DNA of 56,247 nucleotides from Ramlibacter sp. (GCA_029237735.1 JAQZBU010000030.1:1-56247), one strand, 5' to 3'; shown: positions 43,572-52,728, counted from the first letter of the stretch. A program made the numbers and translations. Notes: a model not told the origin generated them from the letters alone.

Positions 43572-44555
43572 ATGCAGCACTCACAAACGCACCTGCGGAC
43601 GCGGCCGATTTCGGCCGGCCACCTGCGCGCCTTCGAGGCCGTGGCCCGGCACCTGAATTTCCGCGCCGCCTCCGAGGAGATGGCGCTGACCCAATCGGCC
43701 GTGAGCCGGCAGATCCAGGCCCTGGAGGAAGAGGTGGGAGTGAGCCTCTTTCTGCGCCACACCCGTGCCGTCGAGCTCACCGGCGCGGGGGCTCAGTTGC
43801 TGATGGCAGTGTCGCAATCGCTGCCGCGCATCGACAACGCGGTGCGGCAGATCCGCCAGAGCGCGGGCCGCCGATCAGTCGCCCTCACAACTTTCGCCTC
43901 GTTCGCCTCCATGTGGCTGATCCCGCGGCTCGAGCAGTTCCAACGCGACAACCCCGAAATCGACATCCGCATCGACGCGTCCGACGCCAGCCTCGACCTC
44001 GAAATCGCCGACGTAGACATGGCGCTGCGTTACGGTCCGATGGCGAACATGCCTCCGCACGCGATTCGCCTGTTCGGCGAGCAACTCACGCCGGTCGTGA
44101 GCCCCTGGTTGCTCAAGAGTGGCGCGCCGCTCAAGAAGCCCGCCGACCTCACGCAGTTCGCGCTGATCGAAGCCGGAGACGCGCACCAGACCCATCTGGA
44201 GTGGCTAACATGGCGGCGCTGGTTCGATGAGCACGGCTTCCCCAAGCTGCAGCCCAAGCGCTGGCTCTATTTCAACTACGCCTACCAGATGGTGCAGGCC
44301 GCGCTCACCGGCCAGGGCGTGGTGCTCGCGAGGCTGCCGATGGTGGCCGAGAGCCTGGCCAACGGCGACCTGGTCGAGCCGCTGCCGCATGCGCGCATGG
44401 ACTCTCCCATGGCGTATTGGCTGATCATCGGCCCGCGCAGCGCGCAGCGGCCGGAAATCAAGGCCTTTTGCGAGTGGCTGATGGCGCAAGCCAAAGCCAC
44501 TCGCCAGACCGTCGGCGAAGTGCCGGACCCGGACACAATCGACTACATCGATTAG
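43572..44555 (+). CDS. LysR-family transcriptional regulator (GcvA-like)
   Basis: The 327-residue protein has an N-terminal winged HTH (SAGHLRAFEAVARHLNFRAA then LTQSAVSRQIQALEEEVGV) and a C-terminal periplasmic-binding-like effector domain (about 100-305, with FASMWLIPRLEQFQRDNPEIDIRI). This wording is typical of the GcvA branch. LysR proteins usually regulate a divergent neighbour; here that would be the DUF2917-type gene. The inducer is unknown. Confidence 0.92.
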   Translation: MQHSQTHLRTRPISAGHLRAFEAVARHLNFRAASEEMALTQSAVSRQIQALEEEVGVSLFLRHTRAVELTGAGAQLLMAVSQSLPRIDNAVRQIRQSAGRRSVALTTFASFASMWLIPRLEQFQRDNPEIDIRIDASDASLDLEIADVDMALRYGPMANMPPHAIRLFGEQLTPVVSPWLLKSGAPLKKPADLTQFALIEAGDAHQTHLEWLTWRRWFDEHGFPKLQPKRWLYFNYAYQMVQAALTGQGVVLARLPMVAESLANGDLVEPLPHARMDSPMAYWLIIGPRSAQRPEIKAFCEWLMAQAKATRQTVGEVPDPDTIDYID

Positions 44556-44979
44556 CGGGCGCCGGGTGGTGCGCGCGTCTCTTGTCAGTAGGGGCGCATC
44601 ACGTTTGCGTCGCTTAGCGCGCGTTGCGTTCCGCGGTTGTTGGCGGGGCGCGTTTGTTGGCGGGCGCTCGCGGCGCGGCGGACGGTACCCGGCAGCGGCT
44701 CATACTGTGGCGGTCGCAGCGTTGCTACGACTTCGCGAAGCGGCTTGGCCTGGGGACGGCGCCGTAGAACTCACTGCGCGCCGCGCCGCGAGGAGTGTTG
44801 GTATTCCACCGGTGGCTCGCCAACATTGTTTTGGCAAATTCGCGTGCGGGTAGGCTGTGACGCGCAATCCGAGCGCAAAACCGCTCATCACAGGTTCAGT
44901 CGGCCCATAGGGCCGACCGCCTCGTCGCGCGGCACAGCCTACCCGCACGCGGATTTGCCAGCGAGGTAGTCGATAGAAA
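44556..44979. repeat. Gene-free structured region with a large imperfect palindrome
   Basis: No credible gene lies here. Arms at 44833-44859 and 44933-44959 are inverted copies over 27 nt with one mismatch (outer part GGCAAAT/ATTTGCC, inner part GCGTGCGGGTAGGCTGTG). After one mismatch a further CGCGC/GCGCG pairing extends the stem. Its loop carries a perfect hairpin GTCGGCCC-ATA-GGGCCGAC (44899-44917). Upstream are TGTTGG/CCAACA (44796-44801 and 44820-44825) around the palindrome CCACCGGTGG, and a near-direct repeat TTGTTGGCGGG around 44636-44666. It looks like a MITE-like or REP-like element or a structured RNA. Confidence 0.75.
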
Positions 44980-45888
44980 CTACCGCCGCCACGGCGGCAA
45001 CGGCTTGAAACGTGCCTGCAGAAACGCCAGGAACAGCTTCACCCGCGCCGACATCCCCGCGCGGCTCGCGACGAGCGCCACGACATCCGCGTCCGGCAGG
45101 CTCCAGTCCGGCAGCAGCCGCACGAGCCGTCCCGCGGCAAGGCTTTCCGCGACGTCCCATTCCGAGCGCAACACCACACCCTTGCCAGCGAGTGCCCATT
45201 GCCTTGCGACTTCGCCATCGTTGCTGCTCAGGATTGCCGGCACCCGCACAGCCATCTCGCTGCGCTTCTTGCTGAAGCGCCACAGCGTCACGTCCTCATG
45301 GTTCTCGCGCAGCACGATGCAATCGTGGCCAGCCAGGTCCTTGGGCTCCACCGGCGCGGGCCGCTTGGCCAGATAGCGCGGCGCCGCGCAGACGAAGCGC
45401 GAGTTCGGCGCGATCGGGTACGCCACCATGCTGGAATCGGAAAGGGTGCCAATGTGCACGATCAGGTCGAAACGATTGGCATCGGCCGCGGCCACCACGT
45501 CGCTGAGCGTCAACGACACCATCAGCTTCGGATAAAGCGTGTGGAAGTCGGCGATCGCCGGCGCGAGGTAGTGTCGACCGAAACCGAGCGGCCCGCCCAC
45601 GTGCAGCGTGCCGGCGACCTCGCCCGAGCGCTCTCGCAGAGTGTCTACCAATCCATCGAGATCCGCGAGCAACCGCACCACGCCCGCGTGGAACAACTCG
45701 CCCTCCTCCGTCAGCGTGAAACGCCGCGTGCTGCGATGCGCCAACTGCATGCCCAGGCGGGTCTCCAGGTGCCGCAGCCGCTGCGACACCGCCGATGGCG
45801 TCACGTCCAGCCGGCGCGCCGCTTCCGCCAGCGACCCGCTTTCGGTGATGGAGATAAAAAAGCGCAGGTCGGTGATGTCGTGCGGCAT
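44980..45888 (-). CDS. LysR-family regulator at the end of the catabolic cluster
   Basis: The ATG at 45888 (MPHDITDLRFFISITESGSL) gives 302 residues. The HTH reads LAEAARRLDVTPSAVSQRLRHLETRLGMQL, and the effector domain (about 90-295) contains LHVGGPLGFGRHYLAPAIADF. It is the last gene on the minus strand of the cluster, 84 bp after the TRAP binding-protein gene. It is the probable regulator of that cluster, by position only. Confidence 0.92.
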   Translation of the reverse strand: MPHDITDLRFFISITESGSLAEAARRLDVTPSAVSQRLRHLETRLGMQLAHRSTRRFTLTEEGELFHAGVVRLLADLDGLVDTLRERSGEVAGTLHVGGPLGFGRHYLAPAIADFHTLYPKLMVSLTLSDVVAAADANRFDLIVHIGTLSDSSMVAYPIAPNSRFVCAAPRYLAKRPAPVEPKDLAGHDCIVLRENHEDVTLWRFSKKRSEMAVRVPAILSSNDGEVARQWALAGKGVVLRSEWDVAESLAAGRLVRLLPDWSLPDADVVALVASRAGMSARVKLFLAFLQARFKPLPPWRR

Positions 45889-45972
45889 GGGAATGCGTCG
45901 GGGCGATGGGTGCCCTGCTTCCCATGCTATGCCATCCGTTTGCGCCTCCCTTTGAGATTCCACAAACGCCGA

Positions 45973-46983
45973 TCAGCCCCCGCGCGCCTTCTTGAGCGCG
46001 TCGAGCATGACGTTGACGGCCTCCGCGCCGATGAGGGGCACGTTCTTGTCGTACACGGGCTTCAGCTTGGCGACCACCCTGGCCTTCTCGGCGGGCGAGA
46101 ACTCGGTGACCACCATGCCGCGTGACTTGAGCAGGGCGAGCGACTTCTCGTCCTGGGCGCGGCTGGCGTCGCGCTGCACGGTCTGGCCGGCCAGTGCAGC
46201 CTCGCGCAGCGCCGCCTGCTCCTGCGCGCTCAACTGGTCCCACAGCTTCTTGCTGTAGAGCACGAAGAACGGCGAATACGCATGGCGGGTTACCGAAAGG
46301 TACTTCTGGACTTCATAGAACTTCGCGGTTTCGATCGTCGAGAAAGGGTTCTCCTGGCCGTCGATGGTTTTTGTTTCCAGCGAGGTGAACACCTCGCCGA
46401 ATGCCATCGGCGTGGGGTTGGCGCCCAGCGTCTTGAACGTGTCCAGGAAGATCGAGTTCTGCATCACTCGCACCTTCACGCCGTCGAAATCCTCGATCTT
46501 GCCGATGGGGCGGCGGCTGTTGGTCAGGTTGCGGAAGCCGTTTTCCCAGTAAGCCAGATTCACCAGGCCCGCGGCCTCGAGCTTCTTGTTGAAGTACTGG
46601 CCGGCCGGGCCGTCGAGCACGGCGTACGCTTCCTGTTCGTTGGCGAACAGGAACGGCAGGTCGAACACGCCCAGCTCCTTCACGAAGCCCGCCAGGGCCG
46701 AGCCCGAAGTACAGACGATCTCCTGCGTACCGGCACGGGTGGCCTGCGCGGCCACCAGGTCACCGCCTGCGGAGCCGCCCCAGAAGGCGTTGATCTTCAG
46801 CTTGCCGCCGGTCCTGGCGTTGAGCACTTCCTGCATCTTGCGCACGCCGATGGCGACCGAGTGATCCTCGTTGACGCCGTTGGTCCACTTGATGGTTCGT
46901 TCCGTGTACTGGGCGAAGCTCGACGTCGCCGTGAAGAGCGCGGCGGTTGCCACGAACACGGCCATGATTCTGCGATTGAACAT
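45973..46983 (-). CDS. TRAP transporter substrate-binding protein (DctP family)
   Basis: The ATG at 46983 (MFNRRIMAVFVATAALFTAT) gives 336 residues with a Sec signal cut after SSFAQ (near 25). The mature protein matches DctP: KMQEVLNARTGGKLKI, KVRVMQNSIFLDTFKTLGANPTPMAF and GEVFTSLETKTIDGQENPFS, the binding-site region with the carboxylate-binding Arg in VRVMQN. DctP proteins bind small acids. No DctQ or DctM membrane genes are adjacent, so its membrane partner must be elsewhere. Confidence 0.93.
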   Translation of the reverse strand: MFNRRIMAVFVATAALFTATSSFAQYTERTIKWTNGVNEDHSVAIGVRKMQEVLNARTGGKLKINAFWGGSAGGDLVAAQATRAGTQEIVCTSGSALAGFVKELGVFDLPFLFANEQEAYAVLDGPAGQYFNKKLEAAGLVNLAYWENGFRNLTNSRRPIGKIEDFDGVKVRVMQNSIFLDTFKTLGANPTPMAFGEVFTSLETKTIDGQENPFSTIETAKFYEVQKYLSVTRHAYSPFFVLYSKKLWDQLSAQEQAALREAALAGQTVQRDASRAQDEKSLALLKSRGMVVTEFSPAEKARVVAKLKPVYDKNVPLIGAEAVNVMLDALKKARGG

Positions 46984-47038
46984 GGGTATTTCCTTTGAGG
47001 CTAAAAGGTGGGGTGGGGGGGAAGGTTCAGTAAAGGGT

Positions 47039-48010
47039 TCAGTAATCGACATGGCATCCGAGCCTGCGGCTGACCGCCTGGCGCACGGCCAGGTCGGCCA
47101 CCACCAGGTCCTGCAGCGCCACACCGGTGCCGTCGAAGATCGTGATCTCGTCCTGGTTGCGCCGGCCATCGCACAGCCCGGCGATCACTGCGCCGAGGCT
47201 GCCGCGAAAACTGCGGTGCGTGATGAGCCCGGCGGCGAACGCGTGCTGGCACTCGCCGATGGTGATCGCCTGCTCGAGTTCGTCCACGAACAGGGAAGCC
47301 GAGGCCACCAGGGCCGGATCGAGTTCCTGCTTGCCCTTGGTGTCCGCGCCCATGGCGCTGATGTGGGTACCCGGACGCACCCACGATTTTTCGACCAGCA
47401 TCTTTTGCGACGGGGTCACCGTGACCAGGATGTCGGCGTTTTCGGCCACGGCCTGCCGCTCGGTCTGCGGCACATAGTCGAGGCCGAGCCCGCGCACCAC
47501 GCGGCCGAACGATGCCAGGTTGTCGGCCGACGGATCCCACGCATGCACCGTGCGGATCGGGCGCACGGCCAGCGTGGCCTTCAACTGGTAGTGCGCCTGC
47601 ACGCCGGTGCCGATGACGCCCAGCACGTTGCTGTTGCGGCGCGACAGGTATTTGCTGGCGATCGCGCTGGCCGCGCCCGTGCGAACGCCGGTCAGGTAAT
47701 TGGCACTGACCAGCGCGCTGGCGCGGCCCGTGTCCGCGTCGAACAACAAGGTGGACGACTGGTGGTTGGTCAACCCTCGAGGCAGGTTGTGCGGCCAGTA
47801 GCCACCCGCTTTCAGGCCGAGGATCGGCGCACTGACGTCGCAGCCGGTCTTGACGCCGAAGACCGCGTCCTGGTAGAGCACGGCCTCGCGCACGACCGGA
47901 TAGTTGCGGGCCTGGCCGCGGGCCATGGCCGCGAAGGTTTTCTCGACGGCGTCGATAGCGTCCACGACGCTCACCAGCGCCATCGCGTCCTGTTCCGATA
48001 TGACGATCAT
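47039..48010 (-). CDS. Ornithine cyclodeaminase/mu-crystallin-family reductase (iminosuccinate-reductase-like)
   Basis: The family includes ornithine cyclodeaminase, alanine dehydrogenase, ketimine reductase and BhcD iminosuccinate reductase. I choose the ATG at 48010 (MIVISEQDAMALV), spaced well after GAGGAAAT; one at 48016 adds two residues. The 323-residue protein has the Rossmann motif VLGVIGTGVQAHYQL, and KAGGYWPHNLPRGLTNHQSS and EAVLYQDAVFGVKTGCD in the substrate half. The latter resemble what I recall of BhcD-type enzymes more than true ornithine cyclodeaminase. An imino-acid or keto-acid reductase role is inferred from context. Confidence 0.85.
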   Translation of the reverse strand: MIVISEQDAMALVSVVDAIDAVEKTFAAMARGQARNYPVVREAVLYQDAVFGVKTGCDVSAPILGLKAGGYWPHNLPRGLTNHQSSTLLFDADTGRASALVSANYLTGVRTGAASAIASKYLSRRNSNVLGVIGTGVQAHYQLKATLAVRPIRTVHAWDPSADNLASFGRVVRGLGLDYVPQTERQAVAENADILVTVTPSQKMLVEKSWVRPGTHISAMGADTKGKQELDPALVASASLFVDELEQAITIGECQHAFAAGLITHRSFRGSLGAVIAGLCDGRRNQDEITIFDGTGVALQDLVVADLAVRQAVSRRLGCHVDY

Positions 48011-48035
48011 GCGCATTTCCTCATGTTTGGATCGA

Positions 48036-49172
48036 TCACCAGCCGCTGATGCGATGCCAGCAATCAATGATCTCGTGGCCAGGTCCGGTCACGTTGTAGT
48101 AGCCGTATTGCGCCGCGGTGGAACAGGCGTGGTTGGGCAGGATGCGAACCTGCGTGCCCACGGGCAGGTGCAGCGGCTCGCCTGTCGTGACGGTCCGGCG
48201 CGCCATGACGCCGTGCTCCTGGTTGGCATCCACCAAAATGAAGTCGGTCAGCGGCGTGCCATCGATGTCGCATACAACACCGTAGCCCTGGTCCACGCGC
48301 TGCTTGGCGGTGCCACGGTCCCGCGACATGGCCATCCAGCCCGCGTCCAGGATGGTCCAGCCCTTGTCCTTCTGGTGCCCGATCACCGTGGCCAGCACCG
48401 ACAGCGCGATCTCGTCCGTGCGGCAGACCCCGAGGCCGGCCATGAAAAGGTCGAAGAACACGAATACGCCGGCGCGCAGCTCGGTCACTCCTTCCAGGTT
48501 GCTTGCAAACAGCGCCGTGGGCGTGGAGCCCAGGCTAACCACGGGGCAGGCCATGCCGGCCGCGCGGATGCGTTCGGCGGCCCTGACGATGGCGGTGCGC
48601 TCCTGCTCGGCCATCGCGCGGATTTCATCGGTGCTGGTGCAATCATACGAGCTGCCCGCGTGCGTCATCACGCCCTTGACCGGCAGGCCTGCGCGTTGCA
48701 GCGTCTGCGCGATGTCGAGCAGGTCCGGCGAATCCGGCGCGACGCCTGAGCGGTGACCGTCGGAATCGACTTCGATCAGCACGTCGAAGTGCCGGTCCGT
48801 CTTGTTGGCGTGCTCGCCGACGAAGCGCGCGGCTTCCACGCTGTCCAGGATGATCTGCATCCTCACCCCACTGTCCTGCAGCGCCGCCACGTGGTCCAGC
48901 TTGTTGGGCGAAATGCACACCGCGTAGAGGATGTCCTTCACGCCCTGTTGCGCGAAGTATTCGGCCTCCTTGAGCGTAGACACGGTGATCGGCCCCTCGG
49001 GGGTTTCCATCATCCGGCGGGCCACCTCGATGCACTTGTGAGTCTTGACGTGCGGGCGGAACGTCACACCGAGCCTGCGCACCTGTTCCCGCATGCGGGC
49101 GATGTTGCGGTCCATCCGCGCCTTGTCGAGCAGCAGCGCCGGCGTTTCCAGTTGTTCTAGCAGCATGCTCAT
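48036..49172 (-). CDS. D-threonine aldolase/DSD1-family PLP enzyme, copy 1
   Basis: This fold-type III PLP family cleaves or dehydrates D-beta-hydroxy-amino acids. Starting at 49172 (MSMLLEQLETPALLLDKARM) the product is 378 residues. The PLP Lys is in FRPHVKTHKCIE (near 48), the barrel includes TVSTLKEAEYFAQQGVKDIL and LIEVDSDGHRSGV, and the metal-binding pair is in ILPNHACST (His and Cys). The complete motif set implies an active, metal-dependent enzyme. It lies 2 bp after the deacylase gene, suggesting it acts on the freed D-amino acid. Confidence 0.9.
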   Translation of the reverse strand: MSMLLEQLETPALLLDKARMDRNIARMREQVRRLGVTFRPHVKTHKCIEVARRMMETPEGPITVSTLKEAEYFAQQGVKDILYAVCISPNKLDHVAALQDSGVRMQIILDSVEAARFVGEHANKTDRHFDVLIEVDSDGHRSGVAPDSPDLLDIAQTLQRAGLPVKGVMTHAGSSYDCTSTDEIRAMAEQERTAIVRAAERIRAAGMACPVVSLGSTPTALFASNLEGVTELRAGVFVFFDLFMAGLGVCRTDEIALSVLATVIGHQKDKGWTILDAGWMAMSRDRGTAKQRVDQGYGVVCDIDGTPLTDFILVDANQEHGVMARRTVTTGEPLHLPVGTQVRILPNHACSTAAQYGYYNVTGPGHEIIDCWHRISGW

Positions 49173-49174
49173 GT

Positions 49175-50641
49175 TCAGGCCTCCGCGGCCTGCGCTTCGC
49201 GCGCCAGCACCCGGCCCGGATGCGCGCCCGTCGGCTTGCCGCCGCCCCACACCACGACGCCGTTGACGATGACAGTGTCGATGCCGCGCGCGGGCGCTAT
49301 CGGCTTCTCATAGGTCGCCGTCTCATCGACGGTGTCCTTGTCGAAGAGCGTGATGTCGGCATACGCACCTTCGCGCAGCACACCGCGGTCCTTGAGCCCG
49401 AAGTTCTTCGCCGTGAGGCCGGTCATCTTGTAGATAGCCATCTCCAGGGGGAACAGCCCGAGCAGGCGACCGTAGTGGCCCAGTACGCGCGGAAAGCTTC
49501 CCCACAGGCGCGGATGCGGCGAGGCGTCGTGCGGCAGTCCGTCCGAGCCGATCATCACCTTGTCGTGCTTGAGGATGGTCTGCACATCGGCCTCGTCCAG
49601 GCGGAAGTAGATGCCGCCCGCAGGGCTCAGGCGCCGGATCGCTTCTTCCTGGCTCACGCCGAGCTTCTTCGCGATGACATCGAGATCCTGCCCGGCATAT
49701 TCGGGCAGCGACTTCGACCAGCTCACGATCACGCGAGTGGAGCTTGCCGCGCGGTCGGCCGACAGCACCGTGGATCCTGCCGTGTAGGGGTAGCAGTCGA
49801 TGCAGATCGGCTGGTTCGCCATGTTCTTCTCGATGAACGAGAGCGCTTCCTTCGAGCGCCCCTTGTTGGCCTCGCCCACCACCTTGAGGTGCGAGATCAC
49901 CACCGGCACACCGACTTCGCGGCCGACACGGAAGGTCTCCTCCAGCGAGTCGATCACGCGGTCGGCCTCGTCGCGCATGTGGGTGCAGTAGATGCCGTTG
50001 AATTCCTTCAGCGGCTCGCACACGTCGATTACTTCCTCGCACGGAGCGGCGACGGAAGGCTCGTAGAAGAGGCCAGTGGATACGCCGATGGCGCCCGCTT
50101 CCATCGCCTCGCGCACCAGGGCGCGCATCTGCCCGATCTGCTCGGGCGAGGCGGGCTTGCCGAGGTCGTCCACGGTGGCCACGCGCAAGGTGGTGTGGCC
50201 CACGAGCAGCGCGCAGTTGGTCGCCGCCGGTTCTTCGCGCAGTTTCGCGATGTAGGAGGCGAAGGTGGGGAAGTGGAACCAGCCGCCCTCCTCGTCCAGC
50301 AAGTTGAGCGGCGGCGTGACGGGTTGCGGCACGGGCCGCGGCATCGGCGCGAGCGAGATGCCGCAGTTGCCCGCCACCACGGTGGTGATGCCCTGGCTCA
50401 CCTTGGGCGCCATGTCGGGACTGGAGAGCATCAGGCGGTCGTCGTGGGTATGCGCGTCGATGAAGCCCGGCGCTGCGATGCGGCCGCCCAGGTCGATCTC
50501 CACCGCGCCACGCGATGCCGCGAGGTCGCCGATGCGCGCGATGCGATCGCCTCGCACGCCGATGTCGCCGGCGTAGCGCGGCGCGCCCGTTCCGTCGACG
50601 ATGCTGGCGTTGCGGATCAGAAGGTCAAACGTTTCCTGCAT
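49175..50641 (-). CDS. N-acyl-D-amino-acid deacylase (D-aminoacylase)
   Basis: This amidohydrolase removes the acyl group from N-acyl-D-amino acids. The 488-residue protein shows GFIDAHTHDD (metal His pair, near 60), the metal Cys in VVAGNCGISLAP, VVISHLKVVG (His), and MIGSDGLPHDASPHPRLWGS (catalytic Asp and the family signature). The C-terminal beta domain ends GVVVWGGGKPTGAHPGRVL. It is cytoplasmic, as no signal is seen. It sits between two D-beta-hydroxy-amino-acid enzymes, which narrows its likely substrate. Confidence 0.94.
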   Translation of the reverse strand: MQETFDLLIRNASIVDGTGAPRYAGDIGVRGDRIARIGDLAASRGAVEIDLGGRIAAPGFIDAHTHDDRLMLSSPDMAPKVSQGITTVVAGNCGISLAPMPRPVPQPVTPPLNLLDEEGGWFHFPTFASYIAKLREEPAATNCALLVGHTTLRVATVDDLGKPASPEQIGQMRALVREAMEAGAIGVSTGLFYEPSVAAPCEEVIDVCEPLKEFNGIYCTHMRDEADRVIDSLEETFRVGREVGVPVVISHLKVVGEANKGRSKEALSFIEKNMANQPICIDCYPYTAGSTVLSADRAASSTRVIVSWSKSLPEYAGQDLDVIAKKLGVSQEEAIRRLSPAGGIYFRLDEADVQTILKHDKVMIGSDGLPHDASPHPRLWGSFPRVLGHYGRLLGLFPLEMAIYKMTGLTAKNFGLKDRGVLREGAYADITLFDKDTVDETATYEKPIAPARGIDTVIVNGVVVWGGGKPTGAHPGRVLAREAQAAEA

Positions 50642-50666
50642 TGAAGTAATCCCTGAATGGAGTTGG

Positions 50667-51572
50667 TTATTGCCCGCAGAGCGGCGCGCCGTGCATGCCG
50701 CAAAGAATGTTGAGCAGTTCGGGAATCATCTTTTCGCCACCGCCGACGTTGGCGGCGGTCATGAAGGTCTGGTGCACCGCTTCGCCCACGAAGGCGCCGA
50801 CCTGCAGGTCTTCGGCCATGTGTGTGAAGTAGCGCAAGTCTTTACCCGCATTGACGAGTGAGAACAGCATGCTGCCCGGCTGCCCGCTGTCCAGGAAGGG
50901 CTGCAGGCGTTTGAGTACGACGCTGTCGCCTCCCCCCGTTGCCAACACCTGGGTCAGCACATGGCGGTCGACGCCCGCTTTGCCGGCACAGGTGTATGCC
51001 TCGGCGAGCAGAGCCAGCGTGCCCAGCGAGATGTAGTTGTGCAGCAGCTTCATACGGTGGCCAGAGCCCACGCCGCCACCCACGAAAATGTTCTCCGCAT
51101 AGGTCTCGACCAGCGGGCGGATCATGCCGATCGTGTCAGGGTCACCGCCCAGCATCGCGTTCACGTTGCCGTCTTCGGCGTGCTGCGAGGTGCGGGTCAT
51201 GGGCGCGTCCGCATAGCGCCCGCCGCGCGCCTGCACGGCGGCAGCCACCTTGGCGGTGGACACCGGATCGGCCGTGGTGGCGTCGACCACGATGGCGCCG
51301 GCGCGCAGCCCTTCGAGCAGGCCATCGGGCCCGTAGACACAGGCCTCCACCTGCGGCGAGCCTGTGACGCACATGAACACCACGTCGGCGCCCTGCGCGA
51401 CTTCGCGCGGCGTCTTTGCCGTGCGCGCACCCATGCCGATCAGGTCCTCCATAGGCTGGTTGCCTGCGTGCTCGTGCAGCGTCATCGCGTGCCCGTGTTT
51501 CATCAGGTTTTTGGCCAGGCCGTGCCCCATCAGGCCGACGCCGATGAAGCCCAGGTTCTTTCTTTCAGACAT
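50667..51572 (-). CDS. Beta-hydroxyacid dehydrogenase (GarR/tartronate-semialdehyde-reductase-like) with variant substrate motif
   Basis: The 301-residue protein has the NAD(P) Rossmann start LGFIGVGLMGHGLAKNLMKH and the catalytic Lys in GSGHRMKLLHNY (near 176), so it belongs to the 3-hydroxyisobutyrate/tartronate semialdehyde reductase family. The usual substrate-binding DAPVSGG segment is replaced by DAPMTRTSQHAEDG. This suggests a different hydroxyacid or semialdehyde substrate. Tartronate semialdehyde remains possible given its glyoxylate-related neighbours. Confidence 0.9.
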   Translation of the reverse strand: MSERKNLGFIGVGLMGHGLAKNLMKHGHAMTLHEHAGNQPMEDLIGMGARTAKTPREVAQGADVVFMCVTGSPQVEACVYGPDGLLEGLRAGAIVVDATTADPVSTAKVAAAVQARGGRYADAPMTRTSQHAEDGNVNAMLGGDPDTIGMIRPLVETYAENIFVGGGVGSGHRMKLLHNYISLGTLALLAEAYTCAGKAGVDRHVLTQVLATGGGDSVVLKRLQPFLDSGQPGSMLFSLVNAGKDLRYFTHMAEDLQVGAFVGEAVHQTFMTAANVGGGEKMIPELLNILCGMHGAPLCGQ

Positions 51573-51602
51573 TTTCGATTCCTTCGTTGGTGATGGGCGG
51601 GC

Positions 51603-52718
51603 TCAGAGCAGTGCACCGCGCGCGGCGATCGGCCACATCGTCTCGACCTTGTCGCCGCGAAAGCAGACCAGCTCGTCGTAAAGATTGACAGTGGGATCGC
51701 AATGGCCCGGCACGAGCATCAGCACGTCGCCGAGCGTAAGAGCCGCAATGGCGGGGGTGGCGATCACGCCATGTTCGTCGGCCGCTTTCACGTACGACAG
51801 GTCCGGGCGCTGCCAGACCGTGGGCATGCCCGAGTCCACGCTCGATGCCTTCAGCCCGGCGTCGACGATGGCGCGCTCGCCATTGGCCCGGCTCATCACG
51901 GCCGTGCGGACGAACAAGGCGTGCTCGAAGGCTACGTCGCCCTCGCCACGCAGGTTGTCGCCATAGTCGCGGTCCATGAATACATAGGAGCCGGCCTGGA
52001 TCTCATTGAAGACGCCGCTGTCGCGCTCATGCACGAAGGTGCCCGTGCCCGCGCCCGTGACCCGCTCGACCGCGATGCCCGCTGCCTCGATCGCACGGCG
52101 CGTCATCCCCGCGGCTTCGCAGGCCGCGGCGATCGCGGCCATGCGTGCTTCAGGCGAGCGCAGGTGCTGTGCCGGCCCGTGGTAGCACTGCAGGCCGGCG
52201 AAACGCAAGCCTGCGCTCGCGTCGATCTGCCGCGCCAGCTCCACTGCCGCGTCGCCGGGCTCCACGCCGCAGCGGTTGGCGCCGACGTTGACTTCCACAT
52301 ACACATCGAGCGTGACCCCATGCGCCTCCGACGCCGCGGCCAGAGCCGCCACCTGCAGTGCATCGTCCACCAGCACGCCGATGCGAGCCTTGCGCGCCAG
52401 TGATGCGAGGTGTCGCAGCTTGGCGCCGCCCATCACCTGGTTGGTCACCAGCACGTCCTTGATTCCTGCCTCCACGAACACGGCCGCCTCGCTGACCTTC
52501 TGGCAACAGATGCCCACCGCGCCCAGTGCCACCTGGCGCAAAGCGATCTCGGGGCACTTGTGGCTCTTGGCGTGGGCACGCAGCCGCACGTTGCGGCCGC
52601 GCAGCGCGTTGGCCATGCGCTGCAGGTTGCGCTCGAACGCATCGAGGTCGAGCATCAGCGCCGGCGTGTCGACCTTGTGCAGCGGGTCGCCGGGCTGGGC
52701 GGCTTTCCAGGGGCTCAT
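51603..52718 (-). CDS. D-threonine aldolase/3-hydroxy-D-aspartate aldolase-family PLP enzyme, copy 2
   Basis: The 371-residue protein is a second fold-III enzyme of the same family. The PLP Lys is in LRAHAKSHKCPE (near 53); GICCQKVSEAAVFVEAGIKD and VTNQVMGGAKLRHLASLARK match BhcC-type 3-hydroxyaspartate aldolases as I recall them; the metal site is LVPGHCDPTVNLYD (His, Cys). It is clearly divergent from copy 1, so the two probably differ in substrate or reaction (aldol cleavage versus dehydration or racemisation). It lies 10 bp after the Bug-protein gene. Confidence 0.9.
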   Translation of the reverse strand: MSPWKAAQPGDPLHKVDTPALMLDLDAFERNLQRMANALRGRNVRLRAHAKSHKCPEIALRQVALGAVGICCQKVSEAAVFVEAGIKDVLVTNQVMGGAKLRHLASLARKARIGVLVDDALQVAALAAASEAHGVTLDVYVEVNVGANRCGVEPGDAAVELARQIDASAGLRFAGLQCYHGPAQHLRSPEARMAAIAAACEAAGMTRRAIEAAGIAVERVTGAGTGTFVHERDSGVFNEIQAGSYVFMDRDYGDNLRGEGDVAFEHALFVRTAVMSRANGERAIVDAGLKASSVDSGMPTVWQRPDLSYVKAADEHGVIATPAIAALTLGDVLMLVPGHCDPTVNLYDELVCFRGDKVETMWPIAARGALL

Positions 52719-52728
52719 GTGTTGTCCC

